Part shown: piece after piece, positions 1 through 8,905 of the stretch
Layout of the letters: each line of letters opens with the position of its first letter
How positions within the stretch are numbered: the stretch's first letter is position 1
DNA from: an uncultured Blastocatellia bacterium
GTDB taxonomy: Bacteria > Acidobacteriota > Blastocatellia > Pyrinomonadales > Pyrinomonadaceae
DNA length: 64,000 bases
Assembly (NCBI GenBank): GCA_946480785.1
Contig: CAMLLD010000007.1
Coordinates: 1-64,000 of the forward strand
Reading direction: 5' to 3'
The notes under the pieces: model-generated
What the model was told of the DNA's origin: nothing
The model's database searches: none
Seen by the model: only the letters and a program-made list of their open reading frames with translations
Made by a program: the position numbers and the translations under genes

Positions 1-172
1 GTTCGTGGACTTGCCGGCCTTGACCACCCGGGTCAGCGAGCTGGTCTGCCCCCCGGCATGCGTCGTGGCTGCCGCGGGCCCGACGCGACTGAAACGGCCC
101 TCCTCGACCACGACCGTCGCGTTGGGCAGCGCCGGGCCGCCGAGCGTCGTCCACACGACCTGCGCCTCGCCG
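1..172. other. High-GC segment that does not fit the adjoining gene
   Basis: GC is about 70-75% in each of the first three 60-base lines and falls to about 50% from base ~180. The plus frame that runs into the M3 peptidase is Arg-rich here and shows no M3-like residues. The minus strand is open from about 175 to the edge and reads like ordinary protein (a stretch such as NATVVVEEGRFSRVGPAA), but I do not recognise the family. The step in base composition inside a gene suggests an assembly chimera or a recombination junction. Confidence 0.55.
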
Positions 173-1923
173 CGTTCAACGATCAGATCACGCAGAACGA
201 AGCGCTCTTCAAACGCATCAACACTGTTTACAACTCACCCGCGAAGTCGCGTTTGAACCCCGAACAGCAGCGACTCACCTGGCTCTATTACACTAACTTC
301 GTTCGCGCCGGCGCGCGTCTGAATCCCGAAGCGAAAAAGCGCCTGTCCGAGATCAATCAACAGCTCGCCGGTCACTTTACAAAGTTCAGCCAGAACGTGC
401 TCGCCGAAGAAAACAATCAGTTCATCGTACTCAAGAGCGAAGACGAACTCGCGGGCCTGCCGCAGTCGGTGCGCGATGCCGCCGCCGCGGCCGCGGAGCA
501 GAAGAAGCAGCCGGGCACGTGGGTGATCATGAACACGCGTTCGTCGATCGATCCGTTTCTGACTTACTCCGACCGCCGCGACCTGCGCGAGAAAGCGTGG
601 CGCATGTTTGTGAACCGCGGCGACAACGGCGACGAACACGACAACAACGCGATCATCACCGACATCCTGCAACTCCGCGCCGAGCGCGCGAAGTTACTCG
701 GCTATCCGACGCACGCCCACTGGCGGCTCGAAAACTCGATGGCCAAAACTCCCGAACGCGCGATGGAGTTGATGGAGGCGGTTTGGAAGCCGGCGGTCGC
801 GCGCGTGCATGAGGAAGTCGCGGACATGCAGGCGCTCGCCGACAAGGAAGGCGCGAAGATCAAGATCGAGCCGTGGGACTATCGCTATTACATGGAGAAA
901 GTCCGCAAAGCGAAATTCGACCTGGACCAGAACGAAGTCAAACCTTACTTGCAGCTCGAAAAGTTGCGCGAGGGAATCTTCTGGGTCGCGGGCGAGCTCT
1001 TCAACTTCCAGTTCACGCCGGTGACGAACGTGCCGGTGGCCCATCCCGATATTCGCGTTTGGGAAGTAACCGACAAGACGACGAAGCGGCACATCGGTCT
1101 GTGGTACTTCGATCCTTACGCGCGCGCCGGCAAGCGCTCGGGCGCGTGGATGAACGCGTATCGCACGCAGGAAAAGATCGACGGCGAGATCACGACGATC
1201 GTTTCCAACAACGCGAACTTCGTCAAAGGCAAGCCAGGCGAACCGGTGCTGATTTCGTGGGACGATGCGACCACGATGTTTCATGAGTTTGGCCACGCGT
1301 TGCACGGCTTGAACTCAAACGTGACGTATCCGTCGCTTTCGGGCACCGCGGTGCCGCGCGATTACGTCGAGTTTCCGTCGCAGCTCATGGAGCATTGGCT
1401 CTCGACGCCGGAAGTGCTGCAGCGTTTCGCCGTTCACTACCAGACCGGCAAGCCGATACCGCAGGAACTGGTCGATAAGATCAAACGCTCGGCGACGTTC
1501 AATCAGGGCTTCGCGACGGTTGAATATCTCGCGGCGGCGCTCGTCGACATGAAGCTGCATCTCGCGGGCGACAAGAAGATCGATCCCGACGCCTTTGAGC
1601 GCGACACGCTTGCTGAGCTCGGCATGCCGAAGGAGATCGTGCTGCGTCATCGTCTGCCGCACTTCCTGCACATCTTCTCGAGCGACTCTTACTCGGCGGG
1701 TTATTACAGTTACTTGTGGTCCGACGTGATCACGGCCGACGCGTTCGGCGCGTTCACTGAAGGCAAAGGTCCGTACGATCGTGCGGTGGCCGAGCGGCTG
1801 CGCAAGTTTGTCTTCTCCGTCGGCAACACGGTGGATCCGGCGAACGCCTATCGTTCCTTCCGCGGCCGCGATCCGAAGATCGACGCGTTGATGAAGAAAC
1901 GCGGCTTCGCCGCGAAGAGCTAA
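58..1923 (+). CDS. M3 family metallopeptidase (oligopeptidase), 5' end missing or replaced
   Basis: Zinc endopeptidase that cleaves short peptides. The thimet oligopeptidase/Dcp signature HEFGHALHG follows the sequence TTMF around base 1270. The third zinc-ligand region and the Tyr-rich C-terminal motif (SDSYSAGYYSYLW) are also present, so the catalytic half is intact. Recognisable M3 sequence starts only near base 172 (FNDQITQNEALF). A normal family member has roughly 100 more residues before this, usually with a signal peptide. The ATG at 58 is only the first in-frame start in foreign-looking high-GC sequence, and the frame is open to the window edge. The family call is firm; the start is not real. 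The gene ends just before a paired REP element. Confidence 0.85.
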   Translation: MRRGCRGPDATETALLDHDRRVGQRRAAERRPHDLRLAAFNDQITQNEALFKRINTVYNSPAKSRLNPEQQRLTWLYYTNFVRAGARLNPEAKKRLSEINQQLAGHFTKFSQNVLAEENNQFIVLKSEDELAGLPQSVRDAAAAAAEQKKQPGTWVIMNTRSSIDPFLTYSDRRDLREKAWRMFVNRGDNGDEHDNNAIITDILQLRAERAKLLGYPTHAHWRLENSMAKTPERAMELMEAVWKPAVARVHEEVADMQALADKEGAKIKIEPWDYRYYMEKVRKAKFDLDQNEVKPYLQLEKLREGIFWVAGELFNFQFTPVTNVPVAHPDIRVWEVTDKTTKRHIGLWYFDPYARAGKRSGAWMNAYRTQEKIDGEITTIVSNNANFVKGKPGEPVLISWDDATTMFHEFGHALHGLNSNVTYPSLSGTAVPRDYVEFPSQLMEHWLSTPEVLQRFAVHYQTGKPIPQELVDKIKRSATFNQGFATVEYLAAALVDMKLHLAGDKKIDPDAFERDTLAELGMPKEIVLRHRLPHFLHIFSSDSYSAGYYSYLWSDVITADAFGAFTEGKGPYDRAVAERLRKFVFSVGNTVDPANAYRSFRGRDPKIDALMKKRGFAAKS

Positions 1924-1928
1924 CACTT

Positions 1929-2013
1929 TGGAGTGCGGTGACAAAGTCACCGCTTTGATCTTTAGTTGACTGTGCGGCGTTAGATTAAAGCGGTGACAAG
2001 TCAACGCACTCCA
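1929..2013. repeat. Paired inverted REP (BIME-like), left flank of the RAYT gene
   Basis: An outer arm TGGAGTGCGGTGAC is inverted at the far end (GTCA-CGCACTCCA). Each half is itself a small palindrome (GCGGTGAC-AAA-GTCACCGC on the left). The right half carries one mismatch (GTCAACGC). Together with the copy at 2624-2718 it brackets the RAYT gene. Confidence 0.85.
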
Positions 2014-2081
2014 TAGTTGACAGTTTCGCAAAAAAACTTTAATTAGTTTGGCGCTCTATCACCTCACACAGGAGAATCCTC

Positions 2082-2621
2082 ATGACTCCAGGAAAAGACT
2101 GGCCTCATGCTCCCGTTCATCGCCTCGGCGGCGACGGAGTCTTCATCGTAACCGCTGCTACTCTTCGGAAAGAACGACTATTCTCGACAGCCATAAAACT
2201 GACCTTACTCGAAAGCAAGCTGCTGAGCCTGGCAAAGAAGTATGACTGGCAACTCGAAGCCTGGTCAGTTTTCATGAATCACTATCACCTGATTGCGCGA
2301 ACCGAAGCTGACTCGGTCACGTTGAATCGGTATCTGAAACAGGCGCATGCCGAAACAGCAGGCGAACTAAACATTTTGGACGGCACACCCAGACGGCAGG
2401 TTTGGTTTAACTTCTGGGAAACAAGACTTACTTTCGAACGCTCTTACCTTGCACGCCTCAACTATGTTCACCAAAACGCGGTCAAACACGGCTTGGTGAC
2501 GAGCGCTAACCAATACCCCTGGTGCTCTGCTGCTTGGTTTGAAAGGACTGCTTCTCCTGCCGCGGTAAAGACAATCTACAGCTTCAAAATAGACAAGTTA
2601 AAAATAGCCGACGATTATTAA
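2082..2621 (+). mobile_element. REP-associated tyrosine transposase (RAYT, IS200-like Y1 family)
   Basis: A 179-residue single-domain HUH/Y1 nuclease. The metal-binding pair is seen as MNHYHLI (His67 and His69). The helix that carries the nucleophile reads YLARLNYVHQNAVKHGLV, with Tyr128 the likely attacking residue, followed by YPWCSA, typical of RAYTs. Family knowledge: RAYTs bind and nick REP palindromes and are usually single-copy and domesticated. The start ATG follows CAGGAG. Paired REPs lie on both sides (1929-2013 and 2624-2718), so this is a complete REPtron-like unit, and sequence-related elements recur at 10.1, 18.5 and 39.6 kb. No left/right IS200 ends or target-site copies were seen. 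No frameshift interrupts it, so it is probably active or recently active. Confidence 0.9.
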
Positions 2622-2623
2622 CC

Positions 2624-2718
2624 CTCCTTGGAGTGCGGTGACTTGTCACCGCTTTGGTCCTTGGTTATATGGCGGCTCCTTAGACTAAAGCGGTGACAAG
2701 TCACCGCACTCCAAGGAG
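2624..2718. repeat. Paired inverted REP (BIME-like), right flank of the RAYT gene
   Basis: The most perfect copy: CTCCTTGGAGTGCGGTGAC at the left is matched by its reverse complement at the right. Each half contains GCGGTGAC-2 nt-GTCACCGC. It can fold as two hairpins or one long cruciform. Confidence 0.9.
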
Positions 2719-2725
2719 AATGTTA

Positions 2726-2754
2726 TTGACATGGCTCGGTACAGCGGGAATTAT
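2726..2754 (+). promoter_or_regulatory. Possible sigma-70 promoter
   Basis: TTGACA at 2726-2731, a 17-base spacer, then AATTAT at 2749-2754 (4 of 6 matches to the -10 consensus). It sits between the REP pair and the small secreted protein gene at 2825. Confidence 0.35.
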
Positions 2755-2824
2755 GAGGACCGGTAGTTTAGACTCGGTTAATAGAACCTGTTGCTAGAGA
2801 TCGCGAAAGACGTGAGGAGAAACC

Positions 2825-3559
2825 ATGCTCATCAGAAGCCTTTTGCTCGTACTTGTCAGCTTGCTTTTTGCGTGTCCAACCTTGGCGCAATTCAGACAGG
2901 GGGACACGTTGTCGGACGCCGCCGCGCGCTTGTCGCGCGATGCGGAAGACTTCGCCAGTGCCAGTTACAACAGCTACTCGAATTCGAATCGCAACGGCCG
3001 CAACGACACTGAAGCCATGATGCTCGCGCAACAGTTTAGCGCGGCGGCGCGCATCTTCTATCGCATGACTGTCGACCGTCGCCGCAATCAGGATTTGCGC
3101 GATGCTTACGACGTGATGCGAAACCTCGCGAGCTCGGTGGAGCGCAGCAACGTCGAGCGCAGCAGTTGGTACAACGTGCAGCGATCGCTGGCGGATGTGG
3201 CGCGTGAGATCAACGGTAATGCCAATCCGGGACCGTTTCCGCCGGACACCGGTGGCGGCGGTGGACGCAGCGGACGCATGACGTGGAAAGGCCGCGTTGA
3301 TGACGACGTGCGGATCACGATTCGCGGCGGCACCGCTGATGTCGAAACGATTGGCGGCAGTCCGTACTACGATGGGCAGCCGAACTTCACGGCGTCACTG
3401 CCGCCGCGGCGAGTGAACGTGCGCTTGGTGAATAAGCGTGGACGAGGCGACGTTTACATCGAGCAGCAACCGTCACGCGAGAACAATTTCGCGGTCGTGG
3501 TGCGGATCAAGGATCCGAAGGGCGGCGCGTCGGATTACGAGTTCGAGTTGCAGTGGTAA
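2825..3559 (+). CDS. Secreted protein of unknown function
   Basis: A 244-residue protein with a clear Sec signal peptide (MLIRSLLLVLVSLLFACPTL, cleaved near ALAQ). The mature N-terminal half (about residues 22-130) is rich in Asn, Ser, Arg and Ala and predicted helical. A Gly-rich linker (about 139-150) leads to a C-terminal domain of about 95 residues starting near MTWKGRVDDD, which looks like beta-sandwich sequence and ends in YEFELQW. I recall similar C-terminal units in other acidobacterial secreted proteins but cannot name a domain. It starts at an ATG after GAGGAGAAACC. The gene stands alone between the RAYT unit and the convergent GH92 gene. Function unknown; export is well supported. 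Confidence 0.75.
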   Translation: MLIRSLLLVLVSLLFACPTLAQFRQGDTLSDAAARLSRDAEDFASASYNSYSNSNRNGRNDTEAMMLAQQFSAAARIFYRMTVDRRRNQDLRDAYDVMRNLASSVERSNVERSSWYNVQRSLADVAREINGNANPGPFPPDTGGGGGRSGRMTWKGRVDDDVRITIRGGTADVETIGGSPYYDGQPNFTASLPPRRVNVRLVNKRGRGDVYIEQQPSRENNFAVVVRIKDPKGGASDYEFELQW

Positions 3560-3622
3560 TGAAGCATCGTATGCGTTACGAGACGTGGTAACCGCCGCAC
3601 GTAGACCTCGCGAGGACCAGCT

Positions 3623-6538
3623 TTAGTTTCCGATCAGGATCTCGTCGGCGAAGATCCACGTGTTCTTGCCGGAGTTGACGGCGCGTAAACGGACGTAGCG
3701 CGCGTTCTGCGGCGCGATGGTTTGGGTGAAGTCTTTGACGCTCACGCCATCGCGCGCTTCGGTTGAGTCGTTCTCGACCACAGCGACGCGCGTGAAGTTC
3801 TTACCGTCGAGTGAAAGCTCGATCTCGACGCGGCGCGGAAACCAGATCCACGACCCTGTGTCTTGCAGAAAGCCGGCGCCGACTTTCGACACTGTTTGCA
3901 CGCTGCCGAGATCGACGACGCCTACGAGATCTCTTTCCCAGTAACCTTGCCACGCGCCGCTGGTCCAGTTCGTCGTGCCGCGCAAGCCGTCAACTAAAGC
4001 CGCGTCACCGCCGCCGGTGTATTGTGAGCTGTACTCAGAGAGCAGCCTTAAACTCCACTCGTGCGGCATTCTATGAAACGTCGCGGTGACGACGGCGCTG
4101 CGATTACCACGCGCGTCTATCGCGATCGCTTTCACGGTGGTGTCATGATCGATCACGAACGGCTTCACAAAGCGCGTCGACTTTGACGAAGGTTCTGAAC
4201 CATCAGTCGTGTAGTAGAGCGAATTCGCACGACCCAGATCCTGGAGCTCAACGCGCAAATGACCTTTGAAAACCTTACTCGGAGATCTCACCACCGGAAC
4301 CGGCACAATTTCAGATCCCGCTATCTGCGCAACGGGCTCCAATCCCACACCCCAACGGTGGTTCGGCTGTGGCCCCATTTCGAAAACCAGCTCACCACCC
4401 GCCATCACCTCACCGTGCTCCAGATACGACTTCTCATAACGCTTGCCGTTCAAAGTCGCCGACTGAATATAGATGTTCTTATCTGAAACGCCGCGCGCCT
4501 TCACGACAAACGACTTACCGTTTTCTAAATTGAAGCGAACTTCCGGAAACAACGGCGAACCGATCGCATAAATCCGCGACCCCGGCGTCACCGGATAAAA
4601 TCCCGCCGCACTAAACACGTACCACGCCGACATCTGCCCGCAATCTTCATTACCAATCAACCCGTCAGGCGCGGGTTTATAAAACTGGACCATGATCTGC
4701 CGAACGCGTTCCTGCGTCTTCCACGGCTCGCCCGCGTAGTCGTAGAGATACGCCATGTGATGACTCGGCTCGTTGCCTTGCGCGTATTGCCCGATCAGAC
4801 CGGTGATGTCCGCCTGCTCGCGTCCGGTCGTACGGCTCTCGGATGTAAACAACTGATCGAGCTTGCGCGCGAAACCATGTGGACCGCCGAGCAACTGCAT
4901 CAAGCCGCTGATGTCCTGCGGCGCGAAGAACGTGTATTGCCACGAGTTCGCTTCCGTAAATGCAAACGTCACCTCACGTGGATCGAACGGCTCGACCCAA
5001 CCACCGTTGCTGCGCGGCCGCATAAAACCCGTCGTGGGATCGAACAGATTTTTGTACGACTGCGCGCGGGCAATGTAGCGCTGGTAATCGTCGGGATGAT
5101 TGAGCAGCCGCGCGACCTGCGCGATGCACCAGTCGTCATAAGCATACTCGAGCGTTTTCGATACCGACTCGCGCTCGTCTTCCACGCCGATGAAACCACG
5201 ATCGATATAAGCGCCGAGACCGCGCTGCTCTCGCAGTTCAGCACTGTGCTTCATCGCCGCAAACGCCTTCTCCAGATCGAATCCCGTGATGCCTTTCGCG
5301 GCCGCGTCGGCGATCACAGAAACGCCGTGATAACCGATCATCGTGTCGGTCTCGTTCGCGGCCAGTTCCCAAACCGGCAGACGTCCGCCCTGTTCGTACT
5401 GGGCCAGAAACGTCTTGATGAAATCGCGCGTGCGTTTCTGATCGATGAGCGCGTAGAGCGGATGCGCCGCGCGAAACGTGTCCCACAACGAGAAGACCGT
5501 GTAATTCGTGAAATCTTTGCCCACGTGAATCTCGCCATCGCGTCCGCGATAACGGCCGTCGACGTCCATAAAGACATTCGGCGCGAGCAGCGCGTGATAG
5601 AGCGCCGTGTAAAAACTTGTGAGTTGCGCGACGCTGCCGCCGCCAACTGCTATCTTACTGAGCTCTTTGTTCCACTGCGCGGCGGCTTCAACTTTCACAG
5701 TTTCAAAAGACTTGTGGTTCAGCTCCGCCGCGAGATTCAGCCACGCGCCGTTTGTATCGACCGCTGAGATGCCGACGCGCACGAGCACCTGCCGCGCTTC
5801 CCGGGTGTTGAAACGAAAATACGCTTTGACGTTGCGGCCGCGCGCCTCGCGCAGGTTCGGCACGAGCTTGTCGTCGACCGCAATGCCAAACGACGTCATC
5901 GGATGCGAAAACTCGATCGCGAAATAGACAATCTGGTTTTTGGCCCAGCCTTTCGAACGTCGCCAACCGGCAATCGTCGTCGCGCTCGTGATGCGCAACC
6001 CGGAATCGAGGACCTCATCGCGATGCGTGAGATCGAGAATGATGTTTGCCGCGTCGGTGGCGGGAAAACTGTAGCGATGCAGTCCCGCGCGCGCGGTGGC
6101 GGTGAGCTCGGCGAAGATGTCGTCGTCATCGAGGCGAACGGAGTAGAAACCGGGCGAAGCGTGTTCGAAGCGATGCTGAAAACGCGACGCGTAGCCTTTG
6201 TCAGGCGAGCCGTTGTCGAGTGCCTTTAGATAGACTTCGCCTGCGGTCGGCATCAACAGGATGTCGCCGTAGTCGGAGATGCCGGTGCCGCTCAGGTGCG
6301 TGTGGCTGAAGCCGTAGATGATCGAGTCGGAGTAGTGATAACCGGAGCAGCCGTCCCAGCCGGTGAGTCGCGTGTCGGGACTGAGTTGGACCATGCCGAA
6401 CGGCCGCGTCGCGCCGGGAAACGTGTGGCCGTGGCCGCCCGTGCCGATGAACGGATCGACGTAGCGTGTGAGATCCTGCTGCGCGAAACTCGGCGCAGAA
6501 AACAGCAGCAACAGTACGAGGATGGTCAGGGCCTTCAC
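3623..6538 (-). CDS. GH92 alpha-1,2-mannosidase, secreted, with C-terminal carbohydrate-binding-like domains
   Basis: A Ca-dependent exo-mannosidase family that trims mannose from N-glycans or mannans, here exported. A start at GTG 6538 gives 971 residues with a signal peptide (VKALTILVLLLLFSAPSFA). The frame is open further upstream but would run into the M42 gene and spoil the signal peptide. The GH92 N-terminal motif YVDPFIGTGGHGHTFPGA follows the cleavage site. The catalytic-domain block GNEDCGQMSAWYVFSAAGFY lies near residue 690. After GH92 come a chitobiase/hexosaminidase C-terminal type segment (YYTTDGSEPSSKSTRF, about residues 780-850) and an F5/8 type C (discoidin-like) domain of about 110 residues at the end. 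The M42 gene lies 49 bases upstream on the same strand, so they may be co-transcribed. Confidence 0.92.
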   Translation of the reverse strand: MKALTILVLLLLFSAPSFAQQDLTRYVDPFIGTGGHGHTFPGATRPFGMVQLSPDTRLTGWDGCSGYHYSDSIIYGFSHTHLSGTGISDYGDILLMPTAGEVYLKALDNGSPDKGYASRFQHRFEHASPGFYSVRLDDDDIFAELTATARAGLHRYSFPATDAANIILDLTHRDEVLDSGLRITSATTIAGWRRSKGWAKNQIVYFAIEFSHPMTSFGIAVDDKLVPNLREARGRNVKAYFRFNTREARQVLVRVGISAVDTNGAWLNLAAELNHKSFETVKVEAAAQWNKELSKIAVGGGSVAQLTSFYTALYHALLAPNVFMDVDGRYRGRDGEIHVGKDFTNYTVFSLWDTFRAAHPLYALIDQKRTRDFIKTFLAQYEQGGRLPVWELAANETDTMIGYHGVSVIADAAAKGITGFDLEKAFAAMKHSAELREQRGLGAYIDRGFIGVEDERESVSKTLEYAYDDWCIAQVARLLNHPDDYQRYIARAQSYKNLFDPTTGFMRPRSNGGWVEPFDPREVTFAFTEANSWQYTFFAPQDISGLMQLLGGPHGFARKLDQLFTSESRTTGREQADITGLIGQYAQGNEPSHHMAYLYDYAGEPWKTQERVRQIMVQFYKPAPDGLIGNEDCGQMSAWYVFSAAGFYPVTPGSRIYAIGSPLFPEVRFNLENGKSFVVKARGVSDKNIYIQSATLNGKRYEKSYLEHGEVMAGGELVFEMGPQPNHRWGVGLEPVAQIAGSEIVPVPVVRSPSKVFKGHLRVELQDLGRANSLYYTTDGSEPSSKSTRFVKPFVIDHDTTVKAIAIDARGNRSAVVTATFHRMPHEWSLRLLSEYSSQYTGGGDAALVDGLRGTTNWTSGAWQGYWERDLVGVVDLGSVQTVSKVGAGFLQDTGSWIWFPRRVEIELSLDGKNFTRVAVVENDSTEARDGVSVKDFTQTIAPQNARYVRLRAVNSGKNTWIFADEILIGN

Positions 6539-6587
6539 TTGAGTAGTGTCGAGAACCAGCGCGTCGTGCGCACGGGCAAGCGCGAGT

Positions 6588-8642
6588 TCACGGTGCGATC
6601 GCGAGTGCGTAAATGAGGCGCTCCAACGCTTGCAGGTCGCGCAGGTCGAGCACTTCGACGGGCGAATGGCTGTAGCGTCCGGGCCACGACAAACTGACGT
6701 GCACCGCGCCATAACGAACGAAGTCCGAACCGTCAGTGCCGCCGTTCGTTGCGCCGACTTGCAACGGAATTCCCTGCGCGCGTGCAAGCGCGAGTATTCG
6801 TTCGATCTCGTCGGGCGAGGCCACGGCGGAATTATCAAGGCCGCGAATCACCGCGCCCTGGCCCAACGGCGCGTACGCAAAGCGAGTCGTTTCCATTGGT
6901 GAATCAGACGAGACAAACGTGTCGACACTGAACACGCGTTTGACCATCGTACCGTAACGAAGCGCCAACGCCCGCGCGCCTTCGAGACCGGTCTCTTCAC
7001 GCACCGACCACGCGAAGATCACTTTGTGTTTCAGTGTTGCGGGATTTAAGCGTCGCACGGCGAGAATCAACGCGGTCGAGCCGGCGCGATCGTCGAGCGC
7101 ACGGGCGGTGAAGCGCGTCGCACCGAGGCGCGTCGCGTTCTTGAAAGCGGTCACTGACATTCCATTCACGACGCCGAGTTGTTTCAAAACTCCGCCATCG
7201 ACACCGAACCAGACAGTCAACGATTCCGGCTGTTTTGTCGTCGCGCTTTCGCGTGGATAAAACACGCCGTGAAGCGGTTCCTTTCCCGGCGTGTCGAAGT
7301 GCAATAGCGCGGGTTGGCCTTCCCACAACGAAGGATAAAGCCCGCCGCGCGAGCGCAATGAAACTATTCCGTCAAAGTTGATGTTCGTGATTTCAAACCC
7401 GACCTCATCCTGGTGCGCGATGAACATCGTCGGCTCGCGTTCTGGGCCAACTTCGAGAATCAGATTCCCTTCCACGTCCGTCATCACGCGTGAACGCGCC
7501 CATTCGGGCAACGCCCCCACGATCGCTTCCCGCACCGGTTTTTCGTGCCCCGAAACCGCCGGCACATCGGCCAAAGTTTTGAGAACAGCAGCCGTTCCTG
7601 ACAACGCATCGAACGCGGTTTGTTTGCTTGAGGGTTGGGGCAAAGCGATCCAGCCAATCGATCCTTTGATGCCCGCCGCTTGCGCCACCACCGCCAACAG
7701 CGCGTTCGCATCCGCAACGCTCACCGTCTCAACCAGCGAACCCGCAAACCGAGTCCTCACAGCAAACACATCGCTCATCCCCGAACTAACCGACTCCGGC
7801 ACATACGCAAGCTTTTCAATCCTGCGTTGCACCATAATCGGCGAGCCCGGCTTTAAGTCTGACTCGTCCACCACCGTCACTTGATCGACTCGCCCGAGCG
7901 CGCGCAAAGCCGCTTCGAGACCATCGTTGCCAAAACTGCGCAGCGTAGTCAGCAAAAAGATCGTCTCGCCCTTTTCGACTGAACCTGCCGCCGCTACGCT
8001 CGCCACCGCCGCACAGCCAACACGCACACCCGCCAACGGCCCTGCTACAAAATCTCCGTAAGACCAATCAACTGCATCGCGCACCACCGGATCCAACATC
8101 TCGATCCCGAGCCGGTGCACGTCGGCCCGCGACGTCGCCCCGACATCAACCCACAAATCATCAAGCGTCGCAACCGGCGCATTCGGCGTGCGGCCACGCT
8201 GCAAGTGCGTGCTCTTCACCGTAACCACACCCGGCGCCGATCCACCATGCGTCAACACTCTGATCCGTTGCCCTTCGTGAAACTGCGTCCACAACGGATG
8301 CGTCCGCACACTGCCCACTTCACGCAAGCGCAGATATCCATCCTCCGTGATCTCAGTAACCGCGAATCCCGGGCGATCGAGACCACACGCAACGACGCGC
8401 CGCGGACTCCCGCTTCCTTTGCGCAAGATCAAACTCCCCAGCGCGTCACGGCGCCAGCCCGGCAGCGACTTGAGAATCACATCGGTCGCGAGATGTTCCC
8501 AACCCGGCGGCGCATCGAGCGCAATCCACGAGCGCAACGCACGCGCATCGTTCTGCGCGTCGCGCCCGTCCTGCGCAACAGCAACACTCAACGAAAGAAG
8601 CAGCGCGAGAGTTAAGACGAGAAAGCTTGAGGAGCGGCTCAT
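6588..8642 (-). CDS. Secreted M42-type metallopeptidase with a duplicated, degenerate N-terminal half
   Basis: A 684-residue exported aminopeptidase of the M42/M20 group (glutamyl aminopeptidase, endoglucanase M-like). A signal peptide (LVLTLALLLSLSVAVAQ) is followed by two M42-like units. The C-terminal unit (about 355-684) keeps the two-metal site: FIAHQDEVGF (His410, Asp412), ALDDRAGST, VREETGLEGA, SVDTF and RYSHSPVEV. The N-terminal unit (about 33-345) has the same order of elements but the ligands are gone: His410 aligns with Cys86 (VVACGLDRPGF), the DDRAG motif reads GPLAG, and REETG reads LRSFG. Usual M42 proteins are about 350 residues, so this is a tandem duplication with one catalytically dead copy, perhaps for substrate gating or dimer-like packing. 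It is divergent from the subtilisin gene. Confidence 0.85.
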   Translation of the reverse strand: MSRSSSFLVLTLALLLSLSVAVAQDGRDAQNDARALRSWIALDAPPGWEHLATDVILKSLPGWRRDALGSLILRKGSGSPRRVVACGLDRPGFAVTEITEDGYLRLREVGSVRTHPLWTQFHEGQRIRVLTHGGSAPGVVTVKSTHLQRGRTPNAPVATLDDLWVDVGATSRADVHRLGIEMLDPVVRDAVDWSYGDFVAGPLAGVRVGCAAVASVAAAGSVEKGETIFLLTTLRSFGNDGLEAALRALGRVDQVTVVDESDLKPGSPIMVQRRIEKLAYVPESVSSGMSDVFAVRTRFAGSLVETVSVADANALLAVVAQAAGIKGSIGWIALPQPSSKQTAFDALSGTAAVLKTLADVPAVSGHEKPVREAIVGALPEWARSRVMTDVEGNLILEVGPEREPTMFIAHQDEVGFEITNINFDGIVSLRSRGGLYPSLWEGQPALLHFDTPGKEPLHGVFYPRESATTKQPESLTVWFGVDGGVLKQLGVVNGMSVTAFKNATRLGATRFTARALDDRAGSTALILAVRRLNPATLKHKVIFAWSVREETGLEGARALALRYGTMVKRVFSVDTFVSSDSPMETTRFAYAPLGQGAVIRGLDNSAVASPDEIERILALARAQGIPLQVGATNGGTDGSDFVRYGAVHVSLSWPGRYSHSPVEVLDLRDLQALERLIYALAIAP

Positions 8643-8667
8643 GGCCGCCAGAGCTTACACGAAACTC

Positions 8668-8696
8668 TTGCGCATAACGAAATTGATGGCTATACT
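8668..8696 (+). promoter_or_regulatory. Putative sigma-70 promoter for the S8 peptidase gene
   Basis: TTGCGC at 8668-8673, a 17-base spacer, TATACT at 8691-8696 (5 of 6). It would give a leader of about 200 bases before the ATG at 8906. I saw no recognisable riboswitch or terminator in that leader. The rest of 8643-8905 holds no gene I can support. Confidence 0.45.
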
Positions 8697-8905
8697 GCGC
8701 GCCTCCTGTCCCAGGCTTAACTCCCGTCCAGATTAATTACTTTCCAACTCCTGCGGTGGTGCGAGTGTTCTCATGTATCTCGTTCTGCATGTCATAGCAG
8801 TACCTCAATCAAGCAGGGAGAACTTTGCTTTCCCGCCGAATGCCGCGGCCGTTGCGGGCGGCCTGTACCCCCACCACCCTTACTTTCAATCTGGAGGAGA
8901 AGAGC

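Noticed and set aside
4757..5767. Long open frame on the plus strand inside the GH92 gene
   Set aside because: Arg/Leu/Val-rich antisense shadow of a clear GH92 gene; no ribosome binding site, signal peptide or domain. Similar shadows occur opposite cca, dusB and the SurA-like gene.
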